From NCBI GenBank assembly GCA_008508345.1, contig QNGE01003649.1, positions 1-64,000 on the forward strand: a stretch of 64,000 nt of DNA, in the 5' to 3' direction. Below are positions 29,401 to 41,190 of this stretch, in pieces. The stretch is from Paragonimus westermani. Lineage: Eukaryota; Platyhelminthes; Trematoda; Plagiorchiida; Troglotrematidae. The notes beneath the pieces were generated by a model. That model saw nothing but the letters and a program-made list of their open reading frames with translations, was not told the DNA's origin and searched no databases. The position numbers and the translations under genes are program-made. Positions within the stretch are counted from its first letter, which is position 1, and each line of letters opens with the position of its first letter.

Positions 29401-32400
29401 GAATTACAGGATGTCTAAGCCTGCAGAAAATCTAGTCCTTTTATTCAAATGGTGGAACTTCCATCTTCCAAACCTTGCCATCCCCTTTTTCTTTGCATGG
29501 CGGAATTCGTGACTACCATTCATTTTGTTGGACTTCCCACGAGTTCTAAGTCTTTTTACGGCATCTGCTCAATGTAGTTGAAGGAGGAACCACAGACTCG
29601 ACTGATTTCATACTCTCAGACCGGTTAAAAGTCAACTGTCCCCCACTTTTCGACAACTTATATAGTCTGTCACTATCAGACTGAGCAGAGTTGTTTGAAT
29701 GCCTATTGCCAGTTATGGTATGTTCATTTTGGTTGGCTGGTCATCAATTTCGAAATACTGAATACGATTCAACTAAATATCCATAGCTGTTAGCACATAG
29801 CTTTTTGGTGTCAAAACTCAGACCATCCAATCATAACGACATCGACGGATGTTTTGCAGGCGCAGTTGATGACTGATGTTATCCTTCGGTTGGTAGATCT
29901 CAATAGACTCTCACCCTCCAGAAACGACATCGTTGTAGTCTGTAATCGAGGAGCAAGCTTTTGTTAACATATGCTTATTCTTGAGTTGGCTGTGCTGTTC
30001 GATAAATATCTCAGCATATCCATTTGAGTTGGCCATTAAACCTTATAGTTAAAACCGGTGAGCGGTATTCAAGTGCATCAGGCACGTTCTAGAAAGATAC
30101 AAACATACGTTTGTTGGCTTTGTAAAATGTGGATTAATCAGATAGATATGTTAATTCATCTGTTATACGGTGTGGTCGACTTGACCGTTTGCATGGGACC
30201 AACTTGTGAGAGGGTTTGTTAGTAATGAACCATCGGCAAGTCAAACTGACTTAAAAACCATTTGTTCTGCAAACTGTGATTACACAGACAGCATATTAAT
30301 CTCAAATTTAAATTTAGCAAATAAATCCACCTCATTAACTTCTGTGAACTCTACGTAGAAGTAAAGTTAACTTAGTAGAGTAAAACAGGCAGGGAGCACT
30401 GCACTCCACCAGGAAGTCACTGTTCAGATGAACGTTTTATTGTTGTGTTGTGAGGTGGAAATGCTCTCACGGATCATCTGCTGGATGTCTTAAGAAACAG
30501 TGAGGCGAATGACTGAAGGTCAACATCTGGGATTTTCAAGTTCCTGAGGGGTGATTTCGTGGCAGGGAGATGGATCACACGTTATGTATAAAGGCGTTGT
30601 TTGTATGGCAACCGAATTCAGATTCATCATAATTTGATCCCAGCAGTAGACGTATAAGTGAGCGTCGCTGGTTCACATAGAAACAAATGAAATTTAATCA
30701 GACAACGCAAGCAATGGCTGTTTGTTTCGGCAACAGAAGTTGCTGTTTGGGCGTCATCGGCAAAAGGGGGAAAACGTTATGATTTGGACGCAACAGACAC
30801 CAAAATAATTAACACGATGTAACCTATGCATATGTATTGCCTTTTCTACGCGGACCGCGAATGCGTGAATACGATTACCGGTATAACCCGCCATGGTTAT
30901 ACGCTCTGATCAAAACAATCAAAGTTGAATCCAGATCAACACTAAACTTGTTCTGAAAGTCTGGAAGTTAATATCCTAAGTTGTTCAAAACCTGCAGAGT
31001 TGCAGCTCCCACAAACCTTTCGAAGCAATTATAAGTGTTTATGTGTATCTTATCAGCCTAATTTTGAACCGCCTACTCATTGGCCGTGTCTAGGTTGAAC
31101 AGCGGATAATTCGATGTGGAATGGCTAGATCTTTTTTTCTCAGGGATTACGGTGATTCACACGTGGTTCAAGCTGTGGAATAAAATCAAGGTACACATCT
31201 GTTACCGCAGATCTATGTAAATTGTTTGTTAAATAAATGTAACTGTGCCACGGAATTATCACGAGTGAAGAAATATGCGTGACCACTGAATGGGAGAGCC
31301 CTAATAATTTTGTGACTCAAGTCAATATATTTGTTTTTAATGATATTTCAACAATAACTTTCATGATCTTCAGTAAAGAGTAAGTTTTCAGAATGGTATC
31401 TGTAAATTCAAAATGTACGATAACAGATTCAGCTTCAAAGTGGCTACGTAGATTTTAATTAATAATATAGTCTAATCGAATAACCCCATAGGTGAAAACT
31501 AATGAAAGCGGATGTCCATACATCCGAAATTCATAGCTGGTGAGAGTTTCAGACCCCTAAGTTATTGCTATTTTCTTGGTTATTTTCATTATATTACACA
31601 TTGTATTTAGCAATCTCACTTAAAGTGCTAAAAGCTGAAAGTCGTACTCACTTTTTGATCGTAACCTCTATTCTGTGCAGTAAGAATAATTAACAATTTT
31701 CAAAAGACCCTGATGATTGCGTCAGCAATGACCGGCGTGTTTGTATGTGAATGGTGACCAGTACATGAACACCGTTCCTCACTTTTCGTCTGAGCTAGTC
31801 AGAATATAAAATTTGGGATTAATTTTCTAGAGTAGACCTCCTAAACGTTTTGCTGTGTTTACCCACTTGCTTAGGACAAGAACTAAAACTTCACACTCAA
31901 CCAACTGACAATAGGGTGAGACCGATTTTCCAGCACAGTGTCTGCGGATACTCCAAACGGTCACAACATCGGGTGATTTAGGGTCAAAAATGCAATATCA
32001 TTCACCCTGCTTTTAGTTTTCCTCATAACCCGTTACGAGTGAGTGGATGAGTGGCCAGTGATGGGTAGCAAAGTTAGCCATTTTCACTGATAACCAACAT
32101 CCGGTTCGTTGAACTCGAAAATTAAAATCATCATCGAACTTGAGTAGAGGAGATAATGTGTGCTGCATTTGTGAAGAGGAGGTTGGAGACCTCCATTCAA
32201 ATTGCTCACGCACACACTTACCAGCTTGCATCAGATGATCACCTCGATCGTGATCGTAAGAGCGGAAAGCAAAGAATATGTAATCGATTGGCAGTGAACT
32301 GAGCAAGTCCAGTGCGAACCACGTGCGCAAATATTCACGCGCGATTTCCGACGGATTCAAAATGATATCGTCCACGAAGTCGTTTCGAATAATTCCTGTC

Positions 32401-35400
32401 GGAAATCATGGGAACGCGAAGGATAGGTGAGTGGCAAAATAGGGTGGTAGGTTATTTTAGGCTCATGGATTCAATTTTTGTGTGTTTAGAAAAATAATAC
32501 TGGTCGAACTATCTGTTGTTATCATAAGATTGACCCACCGCTTGAAATTTATATTATGGTTGATTAATAAAACGGCCTTAGGCTCAACTACATTTATTTC
32601 GACTGTGCAAAAATAATTTTTATGAAAGAATTTGCAGTAGCATCACAAAATTGCAGATCGGTACGAAGGTGAACATTATAACTCATCACTGCTCTTGCAT
32701 TCCGATGGGTTTTCCGCACACAGGCCAGTGTAGTTGAGACTTTATGTCTGATAGTTCAATCATGCTAGTGGTCAACACAATTGCCTCATGATAACATGAT
32801 CAGAGCTACAGTTCTATCGCGGCAAGGATGTGCACTACTGAAGAGTTTCAATGAGAGCGAAAATTAGATTCAGTGTTTGTTTTAAAAACCGGCTAACTGC
32901 AAAGGGAATAGTGATGAGGCTTTCTGGATTGTGATAATTTTCGACTGGGCCGTGCTGAGCAACATCTAAGTGTAATCTGACTATAACGTACAATAGCAAA
33001 CTGAAGACACATTTTGGATGAGCTACACATCTAGCTACTTATAAAACTAGGTGAGGCAGTAGGTCATAACTATTTAAAGGGCTTTTAAGCTTTAACTGGG
33101 ATACGTCCCACTTTACTAGTGATTTCCTATCCAACAATTTGGTTTTGAAAATGCTCTTTGAAACGCTTGTTCTCGTTTGGTGAGGGAAAGTTTGTTAATG
33201 GAGTCCTTGCTGAATGGGTGACTCTGCGGGTAAACCTTGCATTACCAACAAGATGTTTGTTGAAAGTGTGTTGTGACAATAATCAATCGTTGTTAATCCT
33301 TCCAATAAACTTACAAACCTTCTGTTGGCCTTCTGTGTACACCTTCAGTGCATGTCAGTTATTTCATGATAAAATGACGAGTGGTTTTGTTCGCTTCACT
33401 CTTTCGGCGAGTCGGGCTGTTGAAATTTACGAATGTAGTGACAGATCCTGCAGATGAATTCTAAAGACTCTAGTTCCGAAATGCATGTTTATCATCTCCA
33501 TATCCTGTACAGAAACAAACATGTTGAATGAAACCAGTTCGTTGGGTTAGCCTGAGAGAAACATTGAAGTTACTGACTAGTGGGCATAAAGTTCTAGTTA
33601 GTTAATTCCAATATCATGTTACAACGTGTTGGCTACTGGCCAGAGCTAATGTTTACCTACTATCCCGACCTACTAAACTACGAGCCTACTGGCTTTCGTT
33701 GTCATGAGACACGGACTATAATTTGCTGATGATCCAAACCAGTATTCACAGTCGGCACATTTACTGCTCTGTTGGATACACTACCCGGTTTTTCACTAAA
33801 TCCTGTCGTTTGAATGGAGGCCACTTTTTTTAACACTGGGTGCAGCGTTTCAAAGTACTGGTAAGCGGCATGAAATCATAAGTTTCTATACACTGTAGAT
33901 CACAGGCTGAAAATTGTATCTGGTGTGTACGACCACGTGGATTTCGACAGTATTCGGTATAGATGTATGTGAAATATATTCTCTTCTAAGAAGGTTCTGG
34001 ACTTTTAATCAAAGAATAAATGAAATCTATTAAACTACAACTAATGACATCTGGCAGTAACCTACTAAAACTTGTTTAGAGTAGTTAATGATTTTTACGT
34101 CGATAAAACGTGGGTCTTGGAAAAAAACGGATATTAATACGTCTGTCCGAAAGGTGTTTCTATTTTAACGACTTATGAACCAGTAAAAATTGTACCAATT
34201 TGTGACAATTCAAATGTTTTAGAGAGCACTTCTCAGTATTGAATTATTAAGGTTCTTCACTGAAAACTATCCGAAACAGTCTAAGAACAAACGAGAAACG
34301 CGAGGTTTTGTACTATGAAAACTCGCCCTGAGTAAGCAGCGTTCTAATGACTTACAAAAATATGTGAAAATAACTTTAGTGACCACGAGTTTAAGAGATT
34401 AGCCTTGTGCAATTTTGCAGATCATTGAGCATTTGATTAGCCTACCAAACCTAGTAACAAACAGTCAGAGCTAGGTGAAGCATTTTTTAATTCTGTTCAG
34501 TTATGCATGGGTAAGTCTTTCGAATTCTAACGTAAGATTCTTCAAGATGGAGTTATAAAGTCGTTAGACTGAAATTCGTACGATAGCAATATGACTTTTT
34601 GTCAGGACGGAGCCTTTTAACGATTCACCTGTCTCGTTATGCACTGGCTAGCTCTGGAGATGAATCATGTCAGACTGAAGGTTCTAGAATGCTCACTGGT
34701 TTAAGTCTGGTAAGTGCAAACACAAACTGTAACATACCTTCTAGCAATAATTACATGACTGTGTTTGTACACCACCGGTTTGTGTTCTTGTGTCACTCCT
34801 TATTTTTCAATCAGTTTGAACAATGACCCCTTTAGTGGTTTGCTGGGTGAAAGTTATAAAGTTCATCTTTGGATGCATTTTTTGTACCAACTATGCTCTC
34901 GGATGCAGAGTTTATGGTCAGCTATTGTTGCGTGTAACGTTTGCGCACCTCAGTGACTTCCACCATAAATACAAATCTCGTTGTGATTAATGAAGTCTTA
35001 TCGCTGCGGAATACGTTTATCATTGTTGTTTGCGTTGATGTTTTCCATAAACGTGCTTTTGAGTTCAAGTGGTTTTTACAAATGACGTTGTTTGCCCTCC
35101 CCTCGGACTAATCCGATGCATAAAATAAGGTCCCTGAATGCATCCGTCGAATGTACATGCATTTTAACCGGACGTGTTAACCAAACTTTTGATCAAAAGC
35201 CCACACGTAATACAGACCAACGCCTCAATGTGGTAGTTCTGAGGTTTCACAACTTTCTGCGCAATGTTACACTGCTCAACCTGATTTCATGTTGGCAATC
35301 CATTCCTATCCTTTATTCAATATTCCAACACATTGCAGACTACTAAACAAGTGCTGACTTTTCTCTGAAAGAATGAATCAAACTACAGCGTTCCAACCTT

Positions 35401-38400
35401 CACTATTTGTATACAAGCGTTTGTGTGAACATACTAATTATAATCATATTAGTAAAGCACATAATTATGGAAATCACTTCTACAATTCCAGCAGGTAAAT
35501 TTCAACAGTTACGTGCTTCGAAAGTACACAAACAGAAAGACAAACTTAGGAGATCATCATACACTTTGCAGGTTAACCACAGAGTTTGATCGCACTATTC
35601 GGTTTGTGCACCGGCTAACCAACGCCACTACCAGTAATCGTAACACGAATTCTTAAAAGATGCATATTGTTTTCGCACTAAAAACCAGGTTGCCAAATTG
35701 AACAAAAGTGCAAGACCAACTGTGAGGTCACAGTAAATGACCTGTTTGAACAAGACATGCCAATTATGCCATACAGGTGTTGCATAAGCGCGCACGAGAA
35801 GCGTGCAGATATTGTCTGGAGAAGTACATGCGGTGGTATGCTGGGATTGGTTAGGTAGATAAATAGAAAATCAAACACGAGTATTTTCGATAACTGATGA
35901 GTATTTTCGTCAATCATGGCGAGAGGTGTAACTCGGACTAATCGATGAAGGTAGAAGGGAACACACCTGCGACCAATGGAATTTAAGTTATGGGAGGTTA
36001 CTGGACGGAAATTGGGAGTTAAAATGTGGTATACGTAATACTTTGTAGAATTCACTAATGCATGCGGCTAACGGTTGTACCGGGGGAATGTCATTTTTAT
36101 CTCGATGATACTGTTGAAAGAATTTATTGAAACACGGCCTTTTGACATTGTAAATACGCTTGTGCTGGACCCTTTAAAACAGACTTTTACAGAACGCTGC
36201 ATCTTTACTGGTTGGTAGATGATAATGGTTAAGTTTATACTATGCTAAAAATACAGCGTCAAGTCAGTGATGTACTTTGTGTGCCCCAAAATATGTAGAT
36301 TTGGCTCATAAACTACTCATATTTTCAGTAAGCAAATAACGGTGCATTAAATATTCTTGAGTCAAAAAAGTACTGTTTACATTGATCAGGAATATCGCGG
36401 ATAAGTTGGCTAATGCTCATGGTTTATTCAGTATATGAAGAATGTCGCGTTTCATAGACATCCCATCGAAAAATTGCAACGGTTTACGACGAGAAGTACT
36501 CTGATATGGATGGCCCTGTTTTATGTGGCTGATAAGGAGTCAATCTTAAACAGGTGAACGCACTAACAAGACGTTGCTTTGGAGTACATTCGTTGTAGCT
36601 AAACGACATAAACCGACTGTATTAGACGTAGATTAAGTTCATAGTTATAATGTCGTTACTAAGTAGGAGCTCTTATTATCAGAATTTGTTTTTTCGGGAG
36701 GCATAGGCTGGCTCTGTTTTATTATTTAACTATGATGAGACGACCAGTTTGTACTTACCATCTATGATTGTTTGTAGACCTCTGGAAGTTACTTGCCCTG
36801 CAAAGTCACAATACACATATGATCTTATGGTTGTCTAGAACCGAGACCAACGTAACTGACGTCAGCTTAGGTTGTTAAGGACATGTCAAACTGCGTGTAT
36901 TTTCTTTGTCACGAAGTGTGCATGGTAGGTGTTCACAGTTTTCCTTCGGGTAAGTAATTGAGAGTTAAACAGATGGAATGTCTGGTGGCGATTTTTAAAA
37001 CAAGCAAATTTATTCTGTCTATCCTCCTGCAAATGTTGTAAGAAATGCATGTTTTAACAGAACAAATAACCCCTCAAGCAAGTGCTAAACTTTACAGTCT
37101 GGTCTTTTAATTCTTCGCGCTACACAGGATAATTAACGAGAATTTCCGTCGTCATTTTATTTTGCAATTCTACACTGCCCATCTGACGTGCACAATCTTG
37201 ATAGATGTTCTTTGTAGTTCGAACCATCCTCTCGAATATTCTTTCGTTTTAAACTATGAGTTATTTGATCACTGTAGTGATTGATTATCAGCCGCGGTGG
37301 TCCAGAAAGATTACAGATCCATGAAATTTTTGCTCGGATTCTGTAACTATCCTAAATACCTTCTTAGGTTTTCGTTTATTTTAAATGCATATAGTTCATT
37401 CCGGAAACGACAATTAGGCGTACGTTTTATGGAATTTACTCATTCCAGTGTGTCCATTCGAATGAAGTTGTGATCCCTAACTTAAAACCCTCTGCTTATT
37501 TGACTGCTGAAATCAGAAGTAACATCATTTGTAGAATCGCTTAATATTTGCAGGTTTTATTGTTAATGTGTTTGTAAACATGGTGAAAATCAAGAGATCC
37601 AGAATAGCATACTAATTTTTTCTTACGGCGCAGACAAAGAATCATGATGGAGACGCACTTTCAATGTAGAAGATGTGTAGTCATGTTATCAGATTTAAAA
37701 AGTGCTTATACTTTATACTGACTAATTCAAGTGCATTCAGATGTCCAATTGCTATTACTGTGTCACAATGTAAGCCTTACACCAGAAGCGTTGTACTTAT
37801 TTTCCTGGATTCCATATAACTCTTGTCTTCATGCTAGTCACAGGTTTACGACTGAGGAGAGCGTATGAAATGAATTCACATCGTAATTTATGTCTGCCTA
37901 TTCCATCCATATAATTCGGTTGATCTGTGGATTGTTCGAGAAATCTGGTGCAGCAATTAACCGTGGTTAAAAATCCAAAAACGTGCACTTTTTACAACAC
38001 GGAACTAAATTGACTATTAGGACGTTTCAGGTCTTAGGACCTTAGGCTAATTATAACCTGGGAACATGTGTAATCCTCACCCACAAATACGTCCATAGGT
38101 CTGTTGGGTTTCTAGCGCACATGGATAAGGGTTAAAAGGTCATTTTTTAAACTTGGTTGTCCCATGGGTAGCTCACGCTGTATCTGCATCAAATTTTGAT
38201 CGCTAAAACGCTGTGGTAAAATCTGTGGTCGAATATTAATTGTTCAGGTGGCTTCAACTCCTATCCAATTATTCACATACTTCACAGCCAGTCTGCTGTC
38301 ATGCGTCGGTTGGTGGACAGCCGTTAAGATTGTTGTTTCAGTGTTCATGGTTATTAAATCTGTAAGTCAAACAATTTGTCCTTTGCTCTTATATTAACCT

Positions 38401-40584
38401 GCCTTAGTCCATATTTGTCTAATTTTTATTGATCGACAGGATTCCTGACTAACGCGAAGAGAACAGTGCATCTGCGAAGGTTATTCTCTAACTTGTGGAC
38501 AGTTTGTAGTCAAAATGAGCCGAAATATTAAATCGTAACTTTCATTAATACTTGTCAATGATTACCGATGTGTGACGATGCTTGTTTGATACTTCAACTT
38601 GAATGCCGCCCCTAGCTGGGTACAGATTTTCAATCACACAGACCTCTGTTATCCTTGTTTAGGAAAGGCACAAAACTTTTGGCTTGCCTTTGTTAGATTA
38701 CGTCAGTAGGATGCATGTCTGGAATGCCGGTGATCTAAGCTCCTTTTGATGCCCTTATAAGTAAATGGTACTTTTAACAGTGGGTCACTAAGCCTACATT
38801 TGACGTTAGTGATGTTGCACCTCAAAACTCTCGATCGTATTTGCTTCTGATAATTAATGAACTTTCTAGATTATCTTTAGAGAAAACACTGTAACTACTT
38901 CGTTAATTTTGGCCGACGACCTTATAATTAGGAATTTCCATGTGTGTTACATTCGAGAAATCTACTAAATTTGGCTGGCAATGCATCGATTGATGGAGAG
39001 GAGTACCGATAAATAAGTTGGTGGATTCGATGATGTAGAAGAGATCCGGTTGCGAATAATCCGGAGTTCAGCTGGATTCGAACCAGTGAGAGAACCAACA
39101 TGTCCAGATACAACAAATACTCTACCACCCAAGCCGGGAATTATTCATATGTTTCCTTAGCAGAATTGATCAAAATGCAGACAAACACTATCGGTGATCA
39201 ACCTTGTGCCCACTATTTCTGACCAGAGAATGCGAAGGTTATACTCGGTTATCACTGAGGTTCTGTTTATCCCAACCGGGTTTTTGGCGTTTTACGAGGT
39301 ACTTAGAATTGTCTAGTGCTGTGTAAGCACAGACGTAATATATTTTTCATCCACTGGGATCCTGAAAACCTTTTCAGTCGTGTTTTGATGAGCACGTTTT
39401 TACGGTAGCATTCAGGAACTGTTTCGTGATCGCATTTCGTTGTCTCTCAAAATGGAAGATCTTCCAGTGTTGAGAAACTGAGACTAGCACCACAGCAACA
39501 ATGAACTAATTATGACTTGTAAACTCTAGTTAGCAATGAGTAAACTAGAGTGTTCACTTACACAAATTACAATTCACTTATGAAAGATGAAATTTTCTCA
39601 TTCACCCATGTTTTGTACCAACCTGACTTGCAATTCAGCATCATACAGCTTTTTGTATCGACTTGTGGTACTTTGTAAGTTGCAACTGCGCCTAAATAAC
39701 CATGGCCCACGTCTGATTTCTACCTTAAATTCAGACAAATTGTTTGACTGTTTTACTTCGTGAGCATTCTATTGGAGACCGACTTCTCTCAGACCCAATC
39801 GGATGCCGGCATTCTCGTGCTGCAACCACTTCGATTCTGTTGTACCAGCGTTAATTACCTGCCATATGTTAAAAGAAACATCATATCTGAAAGTTATTCA
39901 ACAATCTCTCCTGCATAGATTTTACTATTGTTGATCATTTTTGTGGGGAGAACATCAGACGTGTCCACTGTAGTTAGTAGCAGTGTGATTAGTTTTCTCA
40001 GGTGGTCCAAATAGACGGCTCCCAGTCAACCAACCAATCGCACGTTTATATTCGGTTAACAAATATCCACTATCTTATACATTGCTTTGTTAATCGTTTG
40101 CACTACTTGCTTCAAACTCCCAAAAATGGATTCTGAAGGTTGGTCGTTTGTTGCGACATCATTAAAGTAGTGGTTGATAAGCTTATCTCAGACGAGGTCC
40201 GCCCGAATTTCCACGTTTACTCAGTTTACTGAGTGATTACGACAAGTTTGCTGGTTCTCTTCAAGTAGTTTAGAAATGTCAAACCCATGTAGGAATGGTA
40301 GATGCTGACAGGTGTAAACAATGCAAATTCCTGAGTGATCAACTTTTTAATAACTTTAGTTCGAACAAAATAACGAAGAAATGTAAGTTGGAACTTTCAC
40401 GGTTTCCGACAGTAGCTTACCGGTTCGAAAGTTGACAATTATGTCCAGAAAGAAAATTGTATCCGAAATACCATTGAAGGCAATCCATCGACCGGAGACA
40501 TCATCGTTGAAAAACGAGATGATCACAGGAAGCATGATGAGGTTGGCCACGAGCAGCACCAGCATGATTAGGTTCCAGTAGAGT
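2220..40584 (-). CDS. HCN: HCN (Ih) channel gene, partial: five exons covering S1 to S6
   Basis: A split gene on the minus strand encodes the transmembrane core of a hyperpolarisation-activated, cyclic-nucleotide-gated cation channel. Such channels sit in the plasma membrane of excitable cells, open on hyperpolarisation, carry mixed Na+/K+ current and are tuned by cAMP. Exons run 40584-40421, 32395-32222, 12458-12361, 6181-6032 and 2438-2220, with lengths 164, 174, 98, 150 and 219 nt. Every internal boundary has AG and GT signals, and the phases agree (1, 1, 0, 0), giving one open frame of about 268 residues. Domain order matches the family: S1-S2, S3, a charged S4, S5, pore loop with GYG filter, S6. 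Introns are about 8.0, 19.8, 6.2 and 3.6 kb. I found no N-terminal, C-linker or cyclic-nucleotide-binding exons, so both ends are open. EAG/ERG or CNG channels are less likely because the S4, filter and S6 sequences are HCN-specific. Confidence 0.93.
2746..2776. repeat. Compound microsatellite (TACA)n(TA)n
   Basis: About four TACA units run directly into about seven TA units. It lies inside the HCN intron upstream of the pore exon. Length is likely polymorphic, as for most such tracts. Confidence 0.9.
4340..5000. repeat. G+C-richer segment, possible unclassified repeat
   Basis: Composition changes sharply relative to the surrounding AT-rich intron, and open frames of 60 to 118 codons overlap on both strands in the same 350 bp. 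Overlapping open frames on both strands usually reflect low stop-codon density in G+C-rich DNA rather than coding. I do not recognise a domain in any frame. A dispersed repeat or an old insertion is the simplest reading, but no second copy was seen in this window. Confidence 0.3.
6032..6181 (-). CDS. HCN: HCN exon encoding S5 and the outer pore turret
   Basis: The acceptor (AAACAG, AG at 6183-6182) follows a long pyrimidine tract, and the donor is GTAAGA at 6031-6026. The exon is 150 nt, phase 0 at both ends, giving 50 residues. S5 reads [19 protein letters not shown], matching the family's LLLCHWDGCLQFL segment with Gly for Cys before HW. It continues [15 protein letters not shown], the turret. 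No N-x-S/T sequon is visible in the turret as encoded here and at the start of the next exon, whereas vertebrate HCN proteins carry one near this place. The upstream in-frame triplets before the acceptor are open for several codons but lie across the polypyrimidine tract, so I take them as intron. Confidence 0.92.
6182..12360 (-). other. HCN intron between the S4 and S5 exons (6.2 kb)
   Basis: It is bounded by a GTAAGA donor and an AAACAG acceptor. No transposon or RNA gene was recognised. A 113-codon open frame on the plus strand at 8263-8604 has no family I know. If a 12-nt microexon completes the S4-S5 linker, it would lie within this interval. Confidence 0.75.
12361..12458 (-). CDS. HCN: HCN exon encoding the S4 voltage sensor
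   Basis: This 98-nt exon has acceptor CAG at 12461-12459 and donor GTAAGA at 12360-12355. It enters in phase 1 and leaves in phase 0. It encodes 32 residues that make up nearly the whole voltage sensor: [19 protein letters not shown] followed by [13 protein letters not shown]. Arg or Lys every third position, interrupted by Ser in the middle, is the HCN S4 pattern. The closing QWEE is where the S4-S5 linker begins. The next exon starts about four residues later than the family alignment predicts; see the finding on the linker. Confidence 0.95.
13108..13225 (+). repeat. SINE-like, tRNA-derived copy
   Basis: A TAGTGCTCAACACAGTTGCC stretch resembles a tRNA D-arm / A-box region. It is followed about 35 bases later by a degraded B-box and then GCCGCGGTAAAAATGTGCAC. 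The copy at 32755-32875 has the same order of blocks (TAGTGGTCAACACAATTGCC, then TCGCGGCAAGGATGTGCAC and a similar tail). Shared order outside the tRNA-like part argues for one SINE family rather than chance. Divergence is high, so it is old. Confidence 0.5.
20130..20146. repeat. CA dinucleotide microsatellite
   Basis: About eight AC/CA units lie in the large HCN intron, with no neighbouring feature. Confidence 0.9.
24771..24975 (+). repeat. Left inverted arm of the PLE at 24771-25753
   Basis: It begins TAGAAAAATGGTTTACCGAA and matches the reverse complement of 25556-25753 with substitutions and small indels. It also matches the left arm of the younger PLE at 41191 in the same orientation. 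It holds the post-coding end of the element. Confidence 0.75.
25556..25753 (-). repeat. Right inverted arm of the PLE at 24771-25753
   Basis: This is the reverse-complement partner of 24771-24975. It abuts the truncated 5' end of the element body directly, so the inverted copy is joined at the truncation point. Confidence 0.75.
26950..27200 (+). pseudogene. Second PLE lineage, GIY-YIG endonuclease fragment
   Basis: On the plus strand, a stretch rich in basic and Cys residues is followed by TIYIGRAE in one frame and DRLSEHIRV in another. Together these resemble the start of a PLE GIY-YIG domain (Y-I-G-R, then a D-R-L-S-E-H helix) split by a frameshift near 27145. No inverted arms were seen and no RT domain is nearby. 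The residues differ from the TTRGLSERIRQHH type at 41668, so this appears to be a separate PLE family. The fragment is short, and its limits are approximate. Confidence 0.6.
32222..32395 (-). CDS. HCN: HCN exon encoding the S2-S3 loop, S3 and S3-S4 linker
   Basis: The acceptor is CAG at 32398-32396 and the donor is GTAAGT at 32221-32216, both strong matches. The exon is 174 nt in phase 1 at both ends, so its inclusion or skipping would keep frame. Joined to the S1-S2 exon it continues [19 protein letters not shown], the expected loop in which HCN proteins keep an I-L-D/N-P motif. It then gives the S3 segment [20 protein letters not shown], a clear family signature. The tail is hydrophilic ([15 protein letters not shown]) and forms the S3-S4 linker. 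A further 19.8-kb intron separates this exon from the S4 exon. Confidence 0.93.
32755..32875 (+). repeat. SINE-like, tRNA-derived copy
   Basis: TAGTGGTCAACACAATTGCC resembles an A-box region. It is followed by a weak B-box and then TCGCGGCAAGGATGTGCAC and a GAGCGAAAAT tail. It aligns with 13108-13225 block by block. It lies in the HCN intron just upstream of the S3 exon. Confidence 0.5.
38930..39140 (-). repeat. tRNA-like repeat, probable SINE or tRNA pseudogene
   Basis: On the minus strand a D-arm-like TTGGGTGGTAGAGTA (near 39131) is followed by an intact B-box and T-loop, GGTTCGAATCC (near 39080), with a good T-stem (CTGG/CCAG). The 5' and 3' ends pair only partly, with mismatches in the middle of the acceptor stem, and there is no clean anticodon arm. 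This fits a tRNA-derived SINE head or dead tRNA better than a working tRNA. The 130 bases after the T-arm may be the SINE body; the far end is uncertain. Confidence 0.45.
40421..40584 (-). CDS. HCN: HCN exon encoding S1 and S2
   Basis: This exon begins after an acceptor AG at 40586-40585 preceded by a T-rich tract and ends at a GTAAGC donor (40420-40415). It encodes 54 full codons plus split codons at each end (start phase 2, end phase 1). The start reads [19 protein letters not shown], which is S1. S2 follows, ending in [15 protein letters not shown], the HCN hallmark at the inner end of S2. The acidic residues in S2 are those that pair with S4 charges in this family. The preceding exon, which should hold the N-terminal HCN domain, was not found between here and the end of the window. 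The exact start rests on one acceptor choice and could move by a few bases. Confidence 0.9.
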
Positions 40585-41190
40585 CTGCGTGTTTTAGACA
40601 AACAGGAGTAAAATGATCTGAGAAGAACTGCACAATTTCGTCGTTTTTATCCGATGAGGAAGATTACAGTGACACAAGAATTAGTTCAAACGAGAGAGTC
40701 ATATGAAAGATTGGGATTATCTCCCTTCAGCAAATTTGTGCCACTGTCAGTCACTTCATGGTTCTGTGAATTGTTAGGACCCAGAAATGGATGAAATGGG
40801 CGCTTGTGAATGTTATTACACCATCTGCTAATGAGATAAAGAGTTACTGACTTATTTATGAAAAGAATGTACGAAAAGAATACGTGATAAGCAAATTGTC
40901 CAGTAGAATCTTCACCTCCGGAGTTCAAGCGAGTCATGTGGATAGGTAGGAAATAGCTTCAACAAAAGAAGTCAGGCATCTATTTTTTCCATCTCTTCAA
41001 GGCGCAGAGACGCCAAAATTACACATTACAATTAAACTTGTAATTGACAAATGTGCAATAAGTCATGTTTTTTCGTTTCAGAATTATCAGTCATGTTTTA
41101 GAACAAAGGTGACTGCTTGAGGGCAGTTCCCTCCAGTCTGCTAGATGGCGTTACTAATTTAAAGGTGAGTAAAAAACCCAGAGTACTCAT
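40585..41190. other. Upstream intron or flank between the HCN S1 exon and a PLE
   Basis: This stretch lies immediately upstream of the S1 exon on the minus strand. An 83-codon open frame (40686-40937, minus) does not connect to the exon frame and is unrecognised. No HCN-domain exon was seen. Confidence 0.5.

Larger units (their letters stand above)
12459..32221 (-). other. HCN intron between the S3 and S4 exons (19.8 kb)
   Basis: It is bounded by a GTAAGT donor and a CAG acceptor. It holds a SINE-like copy (13108-13225), a CA microsatellite (20130-20146) and two PLE fragments (24771-25753 and 26950-27200). The stretch 14380-15540 is somewhat G+C-richer and includes the longest open frame of the window (174 codons, minus, 15013-15537), which I do not recognise. 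In 15540-24770 and 27200-32220 I see no coding region or named repeat. Confidence 0.8.
32396..40420 (-). other. HCN intron between the S1-S2 exon and the S3 exon (8.0 kb)
   Basis: It is bounded by a GTAAGC donor and a CAG acceptor. It contains a SINE-like copy at 32755-32875 and a second, different tRNA-like repeat at 38930-39140. A 125-codon minus-strand open frame at 35678-36055 is unrecognised. The remaining sequence is AT-rich with no supported gene. Confidence 0.8.

Noticed and set aside
35678..36055. A 125-codon minus-strand open frame as a gene or HCN exon
   Set aside because: There is no resemblance to any HCN segment. S1-S2 and S3 exons already join in phase across this intron, and no family was recognised.
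39061..39138. A working tRNA gene on the minus strand
   Set aside because: The T-arm and B-box are good, but the acceptor stem has mismatches and no proper anticodon arm could be drawn; a SINE head or tRNA pseudogene fits better.
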